DNA from: Acidobacteriaceae bacterium
GTDB lineage: Bacteria > Acidobacteriota > Terriglobia > Terriglobales > Acidobacteriaceae
Length of the DNA stretch: 64,000 bases
Assembly: GCA_903642225.1 (NCBI GenBank)
Contig: CAHJWI010000001.1
Coordinates: 186,001 to 250,000 of the forward strand
Reading direction: 5' to 3'
Each line of letters opens with the position of its first letter. Within the stretch, counting starts at the first letter, position 1. The translations under genes and the position numbers were made by a program. The notes under the pieces are model-generated. The model did no database searches. It saw nothing but the letters and a program-made list of their open reading frames with translations, and was not told the origin of the DNA. Below, piece after piece: positions 52,297-60,878 of this stretch.

Positions 52297-53307
52297 ATGT
52301 CGACTGGAAGTATTGAAGAGGTTTTGGCGAGTGCGCCGGGGATGGCACAGGGAGCTGCGCCGCTGGTGTTTTTGTATGAGCATCCGCAGTGGTTTCTGCC
52401 GATCTTTGCGGAGCTTTCGCGGCGCGGTGTGGCGTTTGACACGGTGTTTATTCCGGATCACTTCTATGACATCGGCGAGATGAAGCCGGCGTTCAAGGTG
52501 TTGTTCAACCGCATGAGCCCGTCGGCGAACAGCCGGGATCATGGGTCGGGGATCTTCCATACGCTGGCGTACCTGGAGCACCTGGAGATGCTGGGCGTGC
52601 GTGTGCTCAACGGTGCAAAGGCCTTCCGGTACGAGATTTCGAAGGCTGCGCAGCACTCGCTGATGCGGTCGCTGGGCATACGGTATCTGCCGTCGCGGGT
52701 GATTCACGATGCGCGCCAGGCGGTGGCTGCGGCTGAGGGTTTGCGCTACCCGATCATTGTGAAGGCGAACATTGGCGGAAGTGGCAAGGGGATCGTGCGA
52801 TTCAACTCGCGGGAGGAACTGAGCGCCGCGGTGGAGCACGGGCAGATCGATCTGGGCTACGACAGCATCGCGCTGGTGCAGGAGTTTGTGCCGGCGCGCG
52901 GCGGCTACATTACACGCGTGGAGACGCTGGGCGGCAAGTATCTGTATGCGATCCAGGTGTACCTGACGGGCGAGACGTTCGACCTGTGCCCGGCGGACAT
53001 TTGCCAGACAAAGGCGGGCGAAACGCTGGAGAATGGGTGCGTTCTGGAGGCGGCGAAGTCTGGCCTGCGGGTGGAAGGGTATACGCCGCCGCCCAACGTA
53101 ATTGCGGACGTGGAGCGACTGATGCAGGCAGCAGGCATCGACGTGGGTGGCATTGAATACATCGTGGACGACCGCGACGGCGAGATCTACTTCTACGACG
53201 TGAATGCGTTGTCGAACTTTGTGGCGGATGCGCCGCGGGTGATCGGCTTCAACCCGTTTGAGAACCTGGCAGACTACCTGGAAGATGAGGTTCGGCGTGC
53301 CGGGTAA
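52297..53307 (+). CDS. ATP-grasp ligase (RimK-like)
   Basis: This 336-residue enzyme has the ATP-grasp fold: the ATP loop 'YPIIVKANIGGSGKGIVRF', the base-specific 'LVQEFVPARGGYITRV', and the metal-binding 'IYFYDVNALSNF'. Such enzymes form a carboxylate-amine or -thiol bond through an acyl-phosphate. The start 'MSTGSIEEVLASAP' with ATG 52297. Its 3' end overlaps the next gene by 23 bases. Substrates are unknown; the partner suggests a small-molecule modification pathway. Confidence 0.88.
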   Translation: MSTGSIEEVLASAPGMAQGAAPLVFLYEHPQWFLPIFAELSRRGVAFDTVFIPDHFYDIGEMKPAFKVLFNRMSPSANSRDHGSGIFHTLAYLEHLEMLGVRVLNGAKAFRYEISKAAQHSLMRSLGIRYLPSRVIHDARQAVAAAEGLRYPIIVKANIGGSGKGIVRFNSREELSAAVEHGQIDLGYDSIALVQEFVPARGGYITRVETLGGKYLYAIQVYLTGETFDLCPADICQTKAGETLENGCVLEAAKSGLRVEGYTPPPNVIADVERLMQAAGIDVGGIEYIVDDRDGEIYFYDVNALSNFVADAPRVIGFNPFENLADYLEDEVRRAG

Positions 53308-54343
53308 GCCGCTGCGGTTTGGGTACTGGATGCCGGTGTTCGGCGGCTGGCTGCGCAACGTGGAAGACGAGGGCATGGAGGCGAGCTGGGCGTACACGAA
53401 GCAGCTGGCGCAGCGCAGCGAAGAGATCGGCTTCGACCTGAGCCTGGTGGCGGAGCTGAACCTGAACGACATTAAGGGCGTGGATGCGCCGAGCCTGGAT
53501 GCGTGGTCGACCGCGGCAGCGCTGGCGGCTGTGACGGAGCGGCTGGAGCTAATGGTGGCAGTGCGCCCGACGTTTCACTCGCCGGCCCTCTTTGCCAAGC
53601 AGGCGGCGAGCATCGATCACATCAGCAACGGGCGGCTGGCACTAAACGTGGTGTCGTCGTGGTGGCAGCAGGAAGCGAAGATGTATGGCGTGGAGTTTGA
53701 GCAGCACGAGGACAGGTATGGCCGCACGCGGGAGTGGCTGGACGTGGTGGACGCACTTTGGACAAAGGATGGTGTGTCGCACGAGGGCCGCTATTACCGG
53801 ACGGAGAAGACCGTGCTGCAGCCGAAGCCCGTGCGTCAGCCGCGGCCGCCCATCTATGCCGGTGGCGAGTCAGAGGCGGCAAAGAACCTGATTGCGCAGA
53901 AGTGCGATGCGTACGTGATGCACGGGGACTCGCCGGAGCACGTCGCCAAGAAGATTACGGACATGCGGGCGCGGCGGGAGCGGTTTGGTCTGGGGCCGAT
54001 GGAATTCGGCGTAGCGGGATATGCGTTCACGCGGGAGACAGAGGCCGAGGTGACGGCAGAGCTTGGACGCATTACGGATGTCCGCAGCAATGCCAACGGC
54101 TTCGCGAACTATGAGCAGTGGCTGCAGGGAACGCAGCTGGAGCAGCGCATGTCGCTGGAGGAGTATTCGGTGTCGAACCGGGGGCTGCGGTCGGGGCTGA
54201 CCGGGACTCCGGCGCAGGTGCAGGACCAGGTGGGGCGTTTTGCGGAGGCAGGAGCGACACTGCTGCTGCTGCAGTTCAGCCCGCAGATGGAAGAGATGGA
54301 ACGTTTCAGCGAGACGGTTATTGGGCCGATGGCTCGCGAGTAA
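53285..54343 (+). CDS. LLM-class flavin-dependent oxidoreductase (bacterial luciferase-like)
   Basis: This 352-residue monooxygenase has the SsuD-like barrel: N-terminal 'FGYWMPVFGGWLRNVEDEGM', substrate/FMN segment 'AVRPTFHSPALFAKQAASIDHISNGRLALNVVSSWW' and 'RYGRTREWLDVV', typical of alkanesulfonate or dimethylsulfone monooxygenases and pyrimidine-degradation RutA-type enzymes. It starts with ATG 53285 inside the ATP-grasp gene, so translation is coupled. No NADH:flavin reductase is adjacent. Confidence 0.9.
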   Translation: MRFGVPGKPLRFGYWMPVFGGWLRNVEDEGMEASWAYTKQLAQRSEEIGFDLSLVAELNLNDIKGVDAPSLDAWSTAAALAAVTERLELMVAVRPTFHSPALFAKQAASIDHISNGRLALNVVSSWWQQEAKMYGVEFEQHEDRYGRTREWLDVVDALWTKDGVSHEGRYYRTEKTVLQPKPVRQPRPPIYAGGESEAAKNLIAQKCDAYVMHGDSPEHVAKKITDMRARRERFGLGPMEFGVAGYAFTRETEAEVTAELGRITDVRSNANGFANYEQWLQGTQLEQRMSLEEYSVSNRGLRSGLTGTPAQVQDQVGRFAEAGATLLLLQFSPQMEEMERFSETVIGPMARE

Positions 54344-54384
54344 GCGCAGCGGCTTCGGTGAAGAATACACGTACCTGCCTGTCG

Positions 54385-56427
54385 CTAAGCAACGGGAGCG
54401 GGTGCGGCGCTTTGGACGGCGGAGCTCCCAGGCAGGAAGACGGAGAAGACCGTGCCATGGTGGGCGGGATCCTGGCTGGTACGCAGGTTGAGCCTGCCGC
54501 GGTGGCGGTCGAGGATATCCTTGCTGATCCATAGCCCAAGGCCCGTACCGCCGATACCCTTGGTGGTGAAGAAGGCATCGAAAAGCTTGCTGCGGGCGCC
54601 GTCGGGTATGCCCGTGCCAGTATCTGCGATGGTAATGGCGAGGCCGGGCTTGCCGGTTGCTGGATCGTGAAAAGTCCGGCCGCGCAGGTGGAGGGTGCCG
54701 CCGCGGCCGTGCATGCTGTCGATGGCGTTGCCGATAAGGTTGGTGAGCACCTGGCGGATTTCGCCTTCAAAGCAAAGCACCGGCGCCGTGGAGCGGTCAC
54801 GCTGCTGGATGGTGATGTGGGCATTTTGCAGTCGGCTGTGCTGGCCGGTAAAGATGCCGGTCACAAGCTCGGTAAAGGTAACCTCCGTTGGCCGGGTGGC
54901 CTGCCGATGAAAGCGCAGGGTCTGGTTTGTGATGGCAGATGCGCGGCGCAGTTCCAGGTCTGCGGTTTCTAGAAATGGCCGCGCTTCTTGGAGCGTTTCG
55001 CTGTGGCTCGCGAGGTAAAGCAGGTTGGTCACAGCCTCCAGCGGATTGTTGATTTCATGTGCGATGGAGGAGGCGAGGCGGCCGACGGCGGCAAGCTTTT
55101 CTGTGCGCAGCAGGGTTTCTTCGGTGCGCTTGCGTTCTGTTATGTCGATGTTGAAGCCAACCATGCTGACGACATGCCCATCCGCATGAAGGACGGGTTT
55201 GCCAAAACCCTGCAGCCAGTGGACAGTGCCGTCTGGCCAGAAGACGCGGAACTCGGCGGAATACTCGCCTGTCCCGTTGAGGGCCGGTTGCACTCGCTCC
55301 GTGACCTGGGCCGCGTCGTCAGGGTGGATAAGCTGAAAGACCCGATCGATGTCGGCGACGTCAGAGGCGGGACGGTTGTAGGCGAACTCGCAATCGGTCC
55401 AGGTGAGGTTGCCGTCGGCAAGGGTCCACTCGAAGATGGCGACACGGCCGGCAGACTGCGCCAGGCGAAGGCGTTCCGCAGTGAGACGGACGGTTTCGGA
55501 GGTTTGGCGAAGGACCTCTTCGTTACGCCGTCGTTCTGAGATGTCTTCGACGATGCCGACCAGGCGCGGACCCTGCTGGTCCTGCAGTAGTGTGGCTTTC
55601 GCGCGAACCCAGCGTATGGTGTGGTGCGGGATCAGGCGGTACTCGGTGTCGTACGGCTTGCCGGCAAGCGCTCCGGCAAACTCCTGCGCAACGCGCTCCC
55701 GATCCTCCTCATGGATGGAGTCGATCCATGTGGATGCAGGTGCCTCCAGGCTGGAGAGGCCGAAGAGCCGAGCCATGAGTTGGTCGCCGACCACGACTTG
55801 GCGCACAGGATCGTAGATCCAGGAAGCGATGCCGGCCGCTTCGCCAGCCAGGGCGAACTGCACCTCAGATTGCTCCAGTTCAGTGCGGGCCTCGACCAGC
55901 CGAATGGATTCTGCCCGCGAGTCGCTGGTAAGCCGGCGCTGTTCCAGCAGTGCGGTTACCTGGCGCGCAAGGGCTTCAAGCGCGGCAATCTGCCGTGCGT
56001 CCAGCGTGCGGGGCACGGTATCGATGGCGCAGACCGATCCGAGGACGTGGCCGGATTTATCGAAAATAGGCGCGCCGGCATAGAAGCGGATGCTGGGGCC
56101 GCCAGTGACAAGTGGATTATTCCTGAACCGCTCGTCGCGGTTCGCGTCCTCCACTACCAGCGTGGTGTTGGTGCCGATGGTATGTGCGCAAAAACTTTGG
56201 GAGCGTGGCGTTTGCTGAACGCCAAGACCGCGTTCGGCTTTGAACCACTGGCGATCGTTGTCGACGAACGATACAAGTGCGATGGGCGTGCCGCAGATAA
56301 ACGAAGCGAGTTCAGCGATATCGTCGTAGTGCTGCTCCGGCAGCGTATCCAGAACGCCGACAGCCTGAAGCGAAGTAAGGCGGTCGGCCTCCCGAATGTC
56401 TGGCGGCGGGCTCGTAGCAAAAGACAC
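54385..56427 (-). CDS. GAF-PAS-PAS sensor histidine kinase
   Basis: This 680-residue kinase has an N-terminal GAF domain (about 1-165), two PAS folds with PAC motifs (about 185-300 and 320-435), a HisKA dimerisation domain with phosphorylated His457 in 'SSIAHEINNP', and a HATPase_c domain with N-box 'NLIGNAID' (563-570), G1 'DTGTG' (602-606) and G2 'GTGLGL' (627-632). No membrane segment is present, so it is cytosolic. No response regulator is adjacent, so it is an orphan. Confidence 0.94.
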   Translation of the reverse strand: MSFATSPPPDIREADRLTSLQAVGVLDTLPEQHYDDIAELASFICGTPIALVSFVDNDRQWFKAERGLGVQQTPRSQSFCAHTIGTNTTLVVEDANRDERFRNNPLVTGGPSIRFYAGAPIFDKSGHVLGSVCAIDTVPRTLDARQIAALEALARQVTALLEQRRLTSDSRAESIRLVEARTELEQSEVQFALAGEAAGIASWIYDPVRQVVVGDQLMARLFGLSSLEAPASTWIDSIHEEDRERVAQEFAGALAGKPYDTEYRLIPHHTIRWVRAKATLLQDQQGPRLVGIVEDISERRRNEEVLRQTSETVRLTAERLRLAQSAGRVAIFEWTLADGNLTWTDCEFAYNRPASDVADIDRVFQLIHPDDAAQVTERVQPALNGTGEYSAEFRVFWPDGTVHWLQGFGKPVLHADGHVVSMVGFNIDITERKRTEETLLRTEKLAAVGRLASSIAHEINNPLEAVTNLLYLASHSETLQEARPFLETADLELRRASAITNQTLRFHRQATRPTEVTFTELVTGIFTGQHSRLQNAHITIQQRDRSTAPVLCFEGEIRQVLTNLIGNAIDSMHGRGGTLHLRGRTFHDPATGKPGLAITIADTGTGIPDGARSKLFDAFFTTKGIGGTGLGLWISKDILDRHRGRLNLRTSQDPAHHGTVFSVFLPGSSAVQSAAPAPVA

Positions 56428-56618
56428 ATGTCATGGTCGCATACGGAAACGGCGAAAGCGAAGCTGAGGGCAGGCCGCTGTCGCCAGTAGCCTATGTCGT
56501 TCTGCCGCTTATCGCTTCGGCTTTTCCGTTGCCATTTCAACCGTGTCTGTCACGGTTACCACGCCTGCCTTGGGAAAGGCGGAGGCGCCGGCTTTTCATC
56601 GGAGGCGGGTGCCGGCTT

Positions 56619-56927
56619 CTACTCTGACCCGACTTCAGCCTGCGACGCCTTTTCCTTGGCGAGCGGCTGGTTGGTAATGCCGCTGGCGCTGCCGTTGTTG
56701 CCGGTCTGGTAGGCCGTCGTGGTGGATTCGGCGATAGGTTCTACGTTGCGCTTGTCGTTGGAGACGTTCATAACGCGCGGATTGCGGCTGCCGTCGGTCT
56801 GGGCCTCGGCAAGATCGACGATCTCGTCGTAATTGCCACCGGGGGTTCCTTGCGTGGTGAGCTGGTCGGGTTCGATATCGGCCTGGGCCGGGTTTCGATT
56901 GATGCTGGGCTGTTCGTGCTTGGGCAT
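56619..56927 (-). CDS. small hydrophilic protein of unknown function
   Basis: This 102-residue protein is rich in Asn, Gln, Asp, Thr and Ala with no hydrophobic core and is probably disordered. Its start 'MPKHEQPSINRNP' at ATG 56927 has AAGGAG upstream, which supports translation. No family is recognised. It lies alone between the histidine kinase and the DUF1772-like gene. Confidence 0.6.
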   Translation of the reverse strand: MPKHEQPSINRNPAQADIEPDQLTTQGTPGGNYDEIVDLAEAQTDGSRNPRVMNVSNDKRNVEPIAESTTTAYQTGNNGSASGITNQPLAKEKASQAEVGSE

Positions 56928-57005
56928 GGGGATATGCTCCTTCCTCAGGAACGGATGCGCAGAGAGCATGTGGAGTTCGCCGGCTGGCCGGAGAGGACGC
57001 TGGTG

Positions 57006-57515
57006 TCAGGCGCTGCGGCGGTCATTGCCGGGAAGCAGGACTGTGACGATGAGGAGGCCAAATGCCGTAATGCTGAACGCCTGCCGCAGGTGCAGGGCGT
57101 GGAAGACCTCTCGCTCCATGCCGTAGACGCTTGCAGCGGAGTGGCTGCCCACGTCTGCCAGGCGGATTGTGCGATTGATCGGCCGCTGCATGTAGCGGCT
57201 AACCCCGACCTCTGCCGCGGAGCAGAGAAGGGCGAGGGAGAGCAGGAGAAAGGTTCGGGTGCGCAGCAGAGCCAAGAGTGCCAGCAGCGTGAAGAGGTAC
57301 AGCGCGCCTAGAATGGCATACAGAAAACGAATACGCAGGTGCAGAAAGTAGTCGTGTGTTTGCCAGAACCGAAGGAACTCGTCGGGCTCAAAGGTGTCGA
57401 GCATGGGCGCAATGCCCACCGAATACATAAGCAGCACACCCGCGTACAGACCAGCGGTGGCAAGCAGCATACCAAGCAGAACGCGCTGCACCGAGTGCAT
57501 TGGGTGGGTTTGCAT
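57006..57515 (-). CDS. DUF1772/anthrone-oxygenase-like membrane protein
   Basis: This 169-residue protein has four hydrophobic helices ('LGMLLATAGLYAGVLLMYSVG', 'LYAILGALYLFTLLALLALL', 'FLLLSLALLCSAAEVGV', 'FSITAFGLLIVTVLL') and the 'FEPDEFLRFWQTHDYF' loop between the first two, the DUF1772 pattern. Fungal relatives are anthrone oxygenases; bacterial ones are uncharacterised. ATG 57515 chosen; 57500 is an alternative. Confidence 0.75.
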   Translation of the reverse strand: MQTHPMHSVQRVLLGMLLATAGLYAGVLLMYSVGIAPMLDTFEPDEFLRFWQTHDYFLHLRIRFLYAILGALYLFTLLALLALLRTRTFLLLSLALLCSAAEVGVSRYMQRPINRTIRLADVGSHSAASVYGMEREVFHALHLRQAFSITAFGLLIVTVLLPGNDRRSA

Positions 57516-57640
57516 GCTGCTGAGTATGGCAGGTTCGGCAAGTAGCGTCGGTTGGCCTAAGCCTGGCAACAGCCGCCGGTATGGCGGCTGTTCGCTTTGC
57601 ATCGCAAGTCGAAGGCGAACGCAACGTTGCCGTCAGCGGC

Positions 57641-58432
57641 TTACTTGTCTGCGGGCTGCATCATCTTCTCTTGCATGGCGGCCTGAACGGAGTTAGGAGT
57701 GAGGTTGACAACAGCGCCCTCCAGCTTGGTCATCCAGTCCGAGGCATAGACATGCTCTTCGCCCTTGAACAGTGCATCAAGACCCGTCTTTGCGACGGCG
57801 TCCGGTTCATTGGACTTTTTGCCTTCGGTGCCGATCTTGGTGTCGCTCATGTGGGCGACCTCAAAGAAGTTGGTATCGACCGGTCCGGGCTGCAGGGCGG
57901 TGACGTTAACACCGATGTCCTTCAGCTCAAATCGGATGGACTTGGCGAGCGAAAGAACGAACGCCTTACTCGCGGAGTAGACCGCCATTTTCGGCGAGGT
58001 GGTTTCGCTGGCGATAGAGGCGGTGAAAAGGATGTTGCCCTGACCGCGGGTGCTCATCTGCTTTGCGGCATATTTGCCGAACTGGACGGTGGAGGCGCAG
58101 TTCAGATCGACGATGGCAAGCTCCTGGTCGAGGTCACTCTCTGTTGCGAAGAGACCGGACTCGCCGATGCCGGCGTTGATGCAGGCGACGGTGACGGGAC
58201 GGCCCAGTGCCTCAACCTGCTGCCAGACTTTGGTGACTTCGTCGCGCTTGGTTGCGTCGGCCTGAAAGCTGTAGACCTGTGCGCCGGCAGCCTGAAAGGC
58301 GGCAGCAGCGTCGGCAAGGCGATCGCTGTGGGCGGTGATGGCCAGGTCGTAGCCGCGCTGTGCAAGCTGCAGGGCGAGCTGGTAGCCGATGCCGGAGGAC
58401 GCTCCGGAGACGAATGCAAGTTCTCTGCTCAT
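57641..58432 (-). CDS. short-chain dehydrogenase/reductase
   Basis: This 263-residue SDR has the NAD(P)-binding 'GASSGIG' (10-16), the Asn of 'CINAGIG' (86-89), and the catalytic Ser139, Tyr152 and Lys156 ('YSASK'). The C-terminal segment includes a 'KIGTEGKKSNEPDAVAKTGLDAL' like that of DltE/YqjQ-type proteins. The N-terminal extension of the frame is excluded since ATG 58432 has AGGGAGC eight bases upstream. It is divergent from a cytochrome c gene. Substrate unknown. Confidence 0.92.
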   Translation of the reverse strand: MSRELAFVSGASSGIGYQLALQLAQRGYDLAITAHSDRLADAAAAFQAAGAQVYSFQADATKRDEVTKVWQQVEALGRPVTVACINAGIGESGLFATESDLDQELAIVDLNCASTVQFGKYAAKQMSTRGQGNILFTASIASETTSPKMAVYSASKAFVLSLAKSIRFELKDIGVNVTALQPGPVDTNFFEVAHMSDTKIGTEGKKSNEPDAVAKTGLDALFKGEEHVYASDWMTKLEGAVVNLTPNSVQAAMQEKMMQPADK

Positions 58433-58529
58433 GGGGGTTGCTCCCTTGTGAATCAGTGTGTGGGATGCGGTGGCGGATACCGATGGCATCCCACGGCGGA
58501 TGTTGGCGGCAGTGCGAAAATGAAAAGGT

Positions 58530-58880
58530 ATGCGTGTGTGTGCAATGGTGATCGCCGGAACCCTATGCAGTCTGCTGGCAGGGTGCCGGAGCGTGCCGCC
58601 GCCAAAGCCGCTGGAGGAGTTGACGGCCACCGAGCGGGCCGGGCACGCGGTGTATGCCGAGCGTTGCTCCTTGTGCCACTACGACCGGCAGGCGGGGGCC
58701 TTGCACGGGCCGTCGCTGCTGGGTCTGTATAAAAAGCCGTACCTGCCAAGCGGCGCGCCGGCCAACGACGAACGTGTGGGCGCGACGATTGTGCATGGAC
58801 GCAACAACATGCCGGCACAGGGTACAAACCTGACCGACGAGGATCTCAGCCAATTGCTGGCATACCTGCATACGTTGTAA
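58530..58880 (+). CDS. c-type cytochrome lipoprotein
   Basis: This 116-residue protein has a lipobox 'LLAGC' (Cys19), one heme c site 'CSLCH' (46-50) and a distal Met94 in 'RNNMPAQG', so it is a class I monoheme cytochrome anchored to the outer face of the membrane. It is divergent from the SDR gene and followed after 50 bases by a membrane-protein gene. It likely accepts or passes electrons in the periplasm, with unknown partner. Confidence 0.9.
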   Translation: MRVCAMVIAGTLCSLLAGCRSVPPPKPLEELTATERAGHAVYAERCSLCHYDRQAGALHGPSLLGLYKKPYLPSGAPANDERVGATIVHGRNNMPAQGTNLTDEDLSQLLAYLHTL

Positions 58881-58931
58881 CGGCAGCGAAAGCTGGCGTG
58901 TGTCGTTTTCGTTCGTTAAAAGAGGTTTGTG

Positions 58932-59396
58932 ATGCCGGAAGACATGTATGACGTGGAGGATGAAGCGGAGGGTCGGCGACTGAAGCTGAGCCCCGTGGAC
59001 GCGGCGCGGGTGCGGCGTGAGCGTGCGGGCGAGGTAGTTGCGGGGCCGAAGATGCTGCCAGGCATGGCCATGATCGCCATGTTCATCCTGCTGTACGCGC
59101 TGCTGAATGCCTTTGGCGCGGTGCAGGGAGTATTTGGGTACGGCCCCGGGCGATATGCCGCGCTGGGTATCTGCTCGTTGCTGGTGGTGGGGGTCTTTGG
59201 GCTACTGCGGCTCAGGCGCTGGGGATGGGCGCTGGTGCTGGGCGGCACGCTGTTTGTGGCGCTGTACTACGTCGTGCAATTTATCCGCACGCACGTCGGG
59301 GTGGCACACGGCCTGGGCTTTCTGGTGTGGGCCATGTTCTTCACCCTGTTCTTTTTGTACCTGGTGCGCGACGAGGTGCGGTCGCGGGTGCATTGA
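58932..59396 (+). CDS. membrane protein of unknown function
   Basis: This 154-residue protein has a 35-residue charged N-terminus ('EAEGRRLKLSPVDAARVRRERA') and four hydrophobic helices in pairs (about 42-62, 75-92, 98-116, 125-145). No motif identifies a function. ATG 58932 has AAAAGAGG six bases upstream; a GTG directly before it is an alternative. It lies 51 bases after the cytochrome c gene on the same strand and may be co-transcribed. Confidence 0.75.
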   Translation: MPEDMYDVEDEAEGRRLKLSPVDAARVRRERAGEVVAGPKMLPGMAMIAMFILLYALLNAFGAVQGVFGYGPGRYAALGICSLLVVGVFGLLRLRRWGWALVLGGTLFVALYYVVQFIRTHVGVAHGLGFLVWAMFFTLFFLYLVRDEVRSRVH

Positions 59397-59423
59397 TGCC
59401 CTGTGCTGCGGCTAGGTTCTGCG

Positions 59424-60293
59424 CTAGGCGTTCAGGATTTTGTCTGCAACGTCTGCGGCCGCACGGGCCTGGCGGACGGCGTGCACTCGAAGAATGTGAA
59501 CACCCTGCAGAATGGCAGACGTATTGGCGATGCCGGTGGCCGCGTCACGCGCGTTCATGTCAGGATCTGCTGTCAGAAAGCCCTTGCGGCTGACGCCGGC
59601 AAGCAGCGGCCGCTCCAGGGCATGCAGCAGGCTAAGGCGGCTGAGCAGGGTCCAGTTTTCGTCACCTCGCTTGCCAAAGCCGAAGCCGGGATCAAGCACG
59701 ATTCTGCTGTCTGCGATGCCTGCTGCTGTTGCGGCGGAGCGGCGCTCTGAAAGGCCGGCAAGCACGCTGGAGAGGACTGCAGGCGAGGGTAGAGGTGGTT
59801 GCGCGGCCCACTGCGAAGGCAGGCCGCGGGTGTGCATGAGCACGACGCCGCATTGCGCGGCCGCTACTGTTGCAGCCATGGCCGGATCCCACAGCAGGCC
59901 ACTCACGTCGTTCACGATTTCGACCCCTGCATCCAGGGCCGCCTGAGCGGTGGATGCGCGGTAGGTGTCGACCGACAGAACAGCGCCGGGCCGCGCGCGC
60001 AGCACCGCAGCAATGACCGGGAGGACGCGCTCCTGCTCCTGCTGCAGTGATATGGCATCTGCGGTAAGCGCCGGTGCACCCGGCCGCGTGGATTCTCCAC
60101 CCAGGTCCAGCAGGTCGGCGCCATCGTCGAGTAGACGCAGCGCATGGTCGACGGCCTGTGGGACGGTGTTGTACTCCCCGCCATCGCTGAAGCTGTCTGG
60201 CGTCAGGTTCACGATGCCGGCGAGCAGGGTGCGCGGCCCGAGTTGCAGGCTTTGCGTGCGCAAGTGCCACCGAAAGTGAGGCCGCGATGTCAC
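59424..60293 (-). CDS. folP: dihydropteroate synthase
   Basis: FolP joins p-aminobenzoate to 6-hydroxymethyl-7,8-dihydropterin pyrophosphate in folate synthesis and is the target of sulfonamides. The 289-residue protein has the two signatures 'IVNLTPDSFSDGG' and 'LDLGGESTRPG', 'SVDTYRAS', and the 'GVSRKGFL' near the end. GTG start 60293 overlaps the stop of the upstream gene (GTGA), so translation is coupled. Trimethoprim-type partner folK is not adjacent. Confidence 0.95.
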   Translation of the reverse strand: MTSRPHFRWHLRTQSLQLGPRTLLAGIVNLTPDSFSDGGEYNTVPQAVDHALRLLDDGADLLDLGGESTRPGAPALTADAISLQQEQERVLPVIAAVLRARPGAVLSVDTYRASTAQAALDAGVEIVNDVSGLLWDPAMAATVAAAQCGVVLMHTRGLPSQWAAQPPLPSPAVLSSVLAGLSERRSAATAAGIADSRIVLDPGFGFGKRGDENWTLLSRLSLLHALERPLLAGVSRKGFLTADPDMNARDAATGIANTSAILQGVHILRVHAVRQARAAADVADKILNA

Positions 60294-60742
60294 GCGGCAA
60301 CGGCCTGCTTCAGCATGTCCAGGTCGGCCTGGTAGTCCTGTGCGGGTAGCTCGTCGACCAGCCTCTGCAGACGGCGGCGTTGCGCGGCAGAAAGTTTGCC
60401 GGTTCGTTTGAGCTCGTCGTGCATGCTACACAAGGGTTCGTCGTGCTGCTCGATAAGGCGCATGGTGTGCAGCAGAGCGTGCAGGCTGCTGTAAAGATCG
60501 GGCTGAGTGCCGTCGGATGCAACCGGCACGCCCGGTGCCTTGGGCTTGCCGACAGCCCGGTTAGTGGTCGCCTTGGCAGCGATCGTCCGCTTCGGCGTGG
60601 CCGGCTTTTGCGGTGCAGCCGGTTTACTCAGCGTGGCTGTCCTGCTAAGCGCGGCTGATTTCTTCAGTTGAGTGGGCTTCGTCGTCTTCTTGACTGCCGC
60701 TTTGTGCTTCGGCTGTTTCGCCGGCCTGGATTTTGTCGCCAT
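60290..60742 (-). CDS. protein with basic low-complexity N-terminal tail, coupled to folP
   Basis: This 150-residue protein has a Lys/Ala/Pro-rich first 75 residues ('KQPKHKAAVKKTTKPTQLKK') similar in composition to the tails on RsfS and Der, and a helical C-terminal half ('SLHALLHTMRLIEQHDEPL', 'AAQRRRLQRLVDELPAQ'). No domain is known. Its stop TGA overlaps the folP GTG. ATG 60742 is used; 60751 is an alternative. Confidence 0.7.
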   Translation of the reverse strand: MATKSRPAKQPKHKAAVKKTTKPTQLKKSAALSRTATLSKPAAPQKPATPKRTIAAKATTNRAVGKPKAPGVPVASDGTQPDLYSSLHALLHTMRLIEQHDEPLCSMHDELKRTGKLSAAQRRRLQRLVDELPAQDYQADLDMLKQAVAA

Positions 60743-60878
60743 GTGAAACATTGCCCTCGATGCACCTGTTTGGATGCAGAAGAACGTCTCAACGAGTCTC
60801 AGCCAGTCAGGGGATGCGCGGTGCGGCTTGTGTGGGATAGACAGATAAGCTAGGCAGAGCCGCTGCTAGACTGCGCGC

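Noticed and set aside
52189-53472. A 427-codon minus-strand frame opposite the ATP-grasp gene
   Set aside because: His/Arg-rich mirror sequence; ATP-grasp motifs support the plus strand.
57581-58732. A 383-codon plus-strand frame opposite the SDR gene
   Set aside because: Gly/Val/Asp-rich mirror sequence; the SDR Ser-Tyr-Lys triad is on the minus strand.
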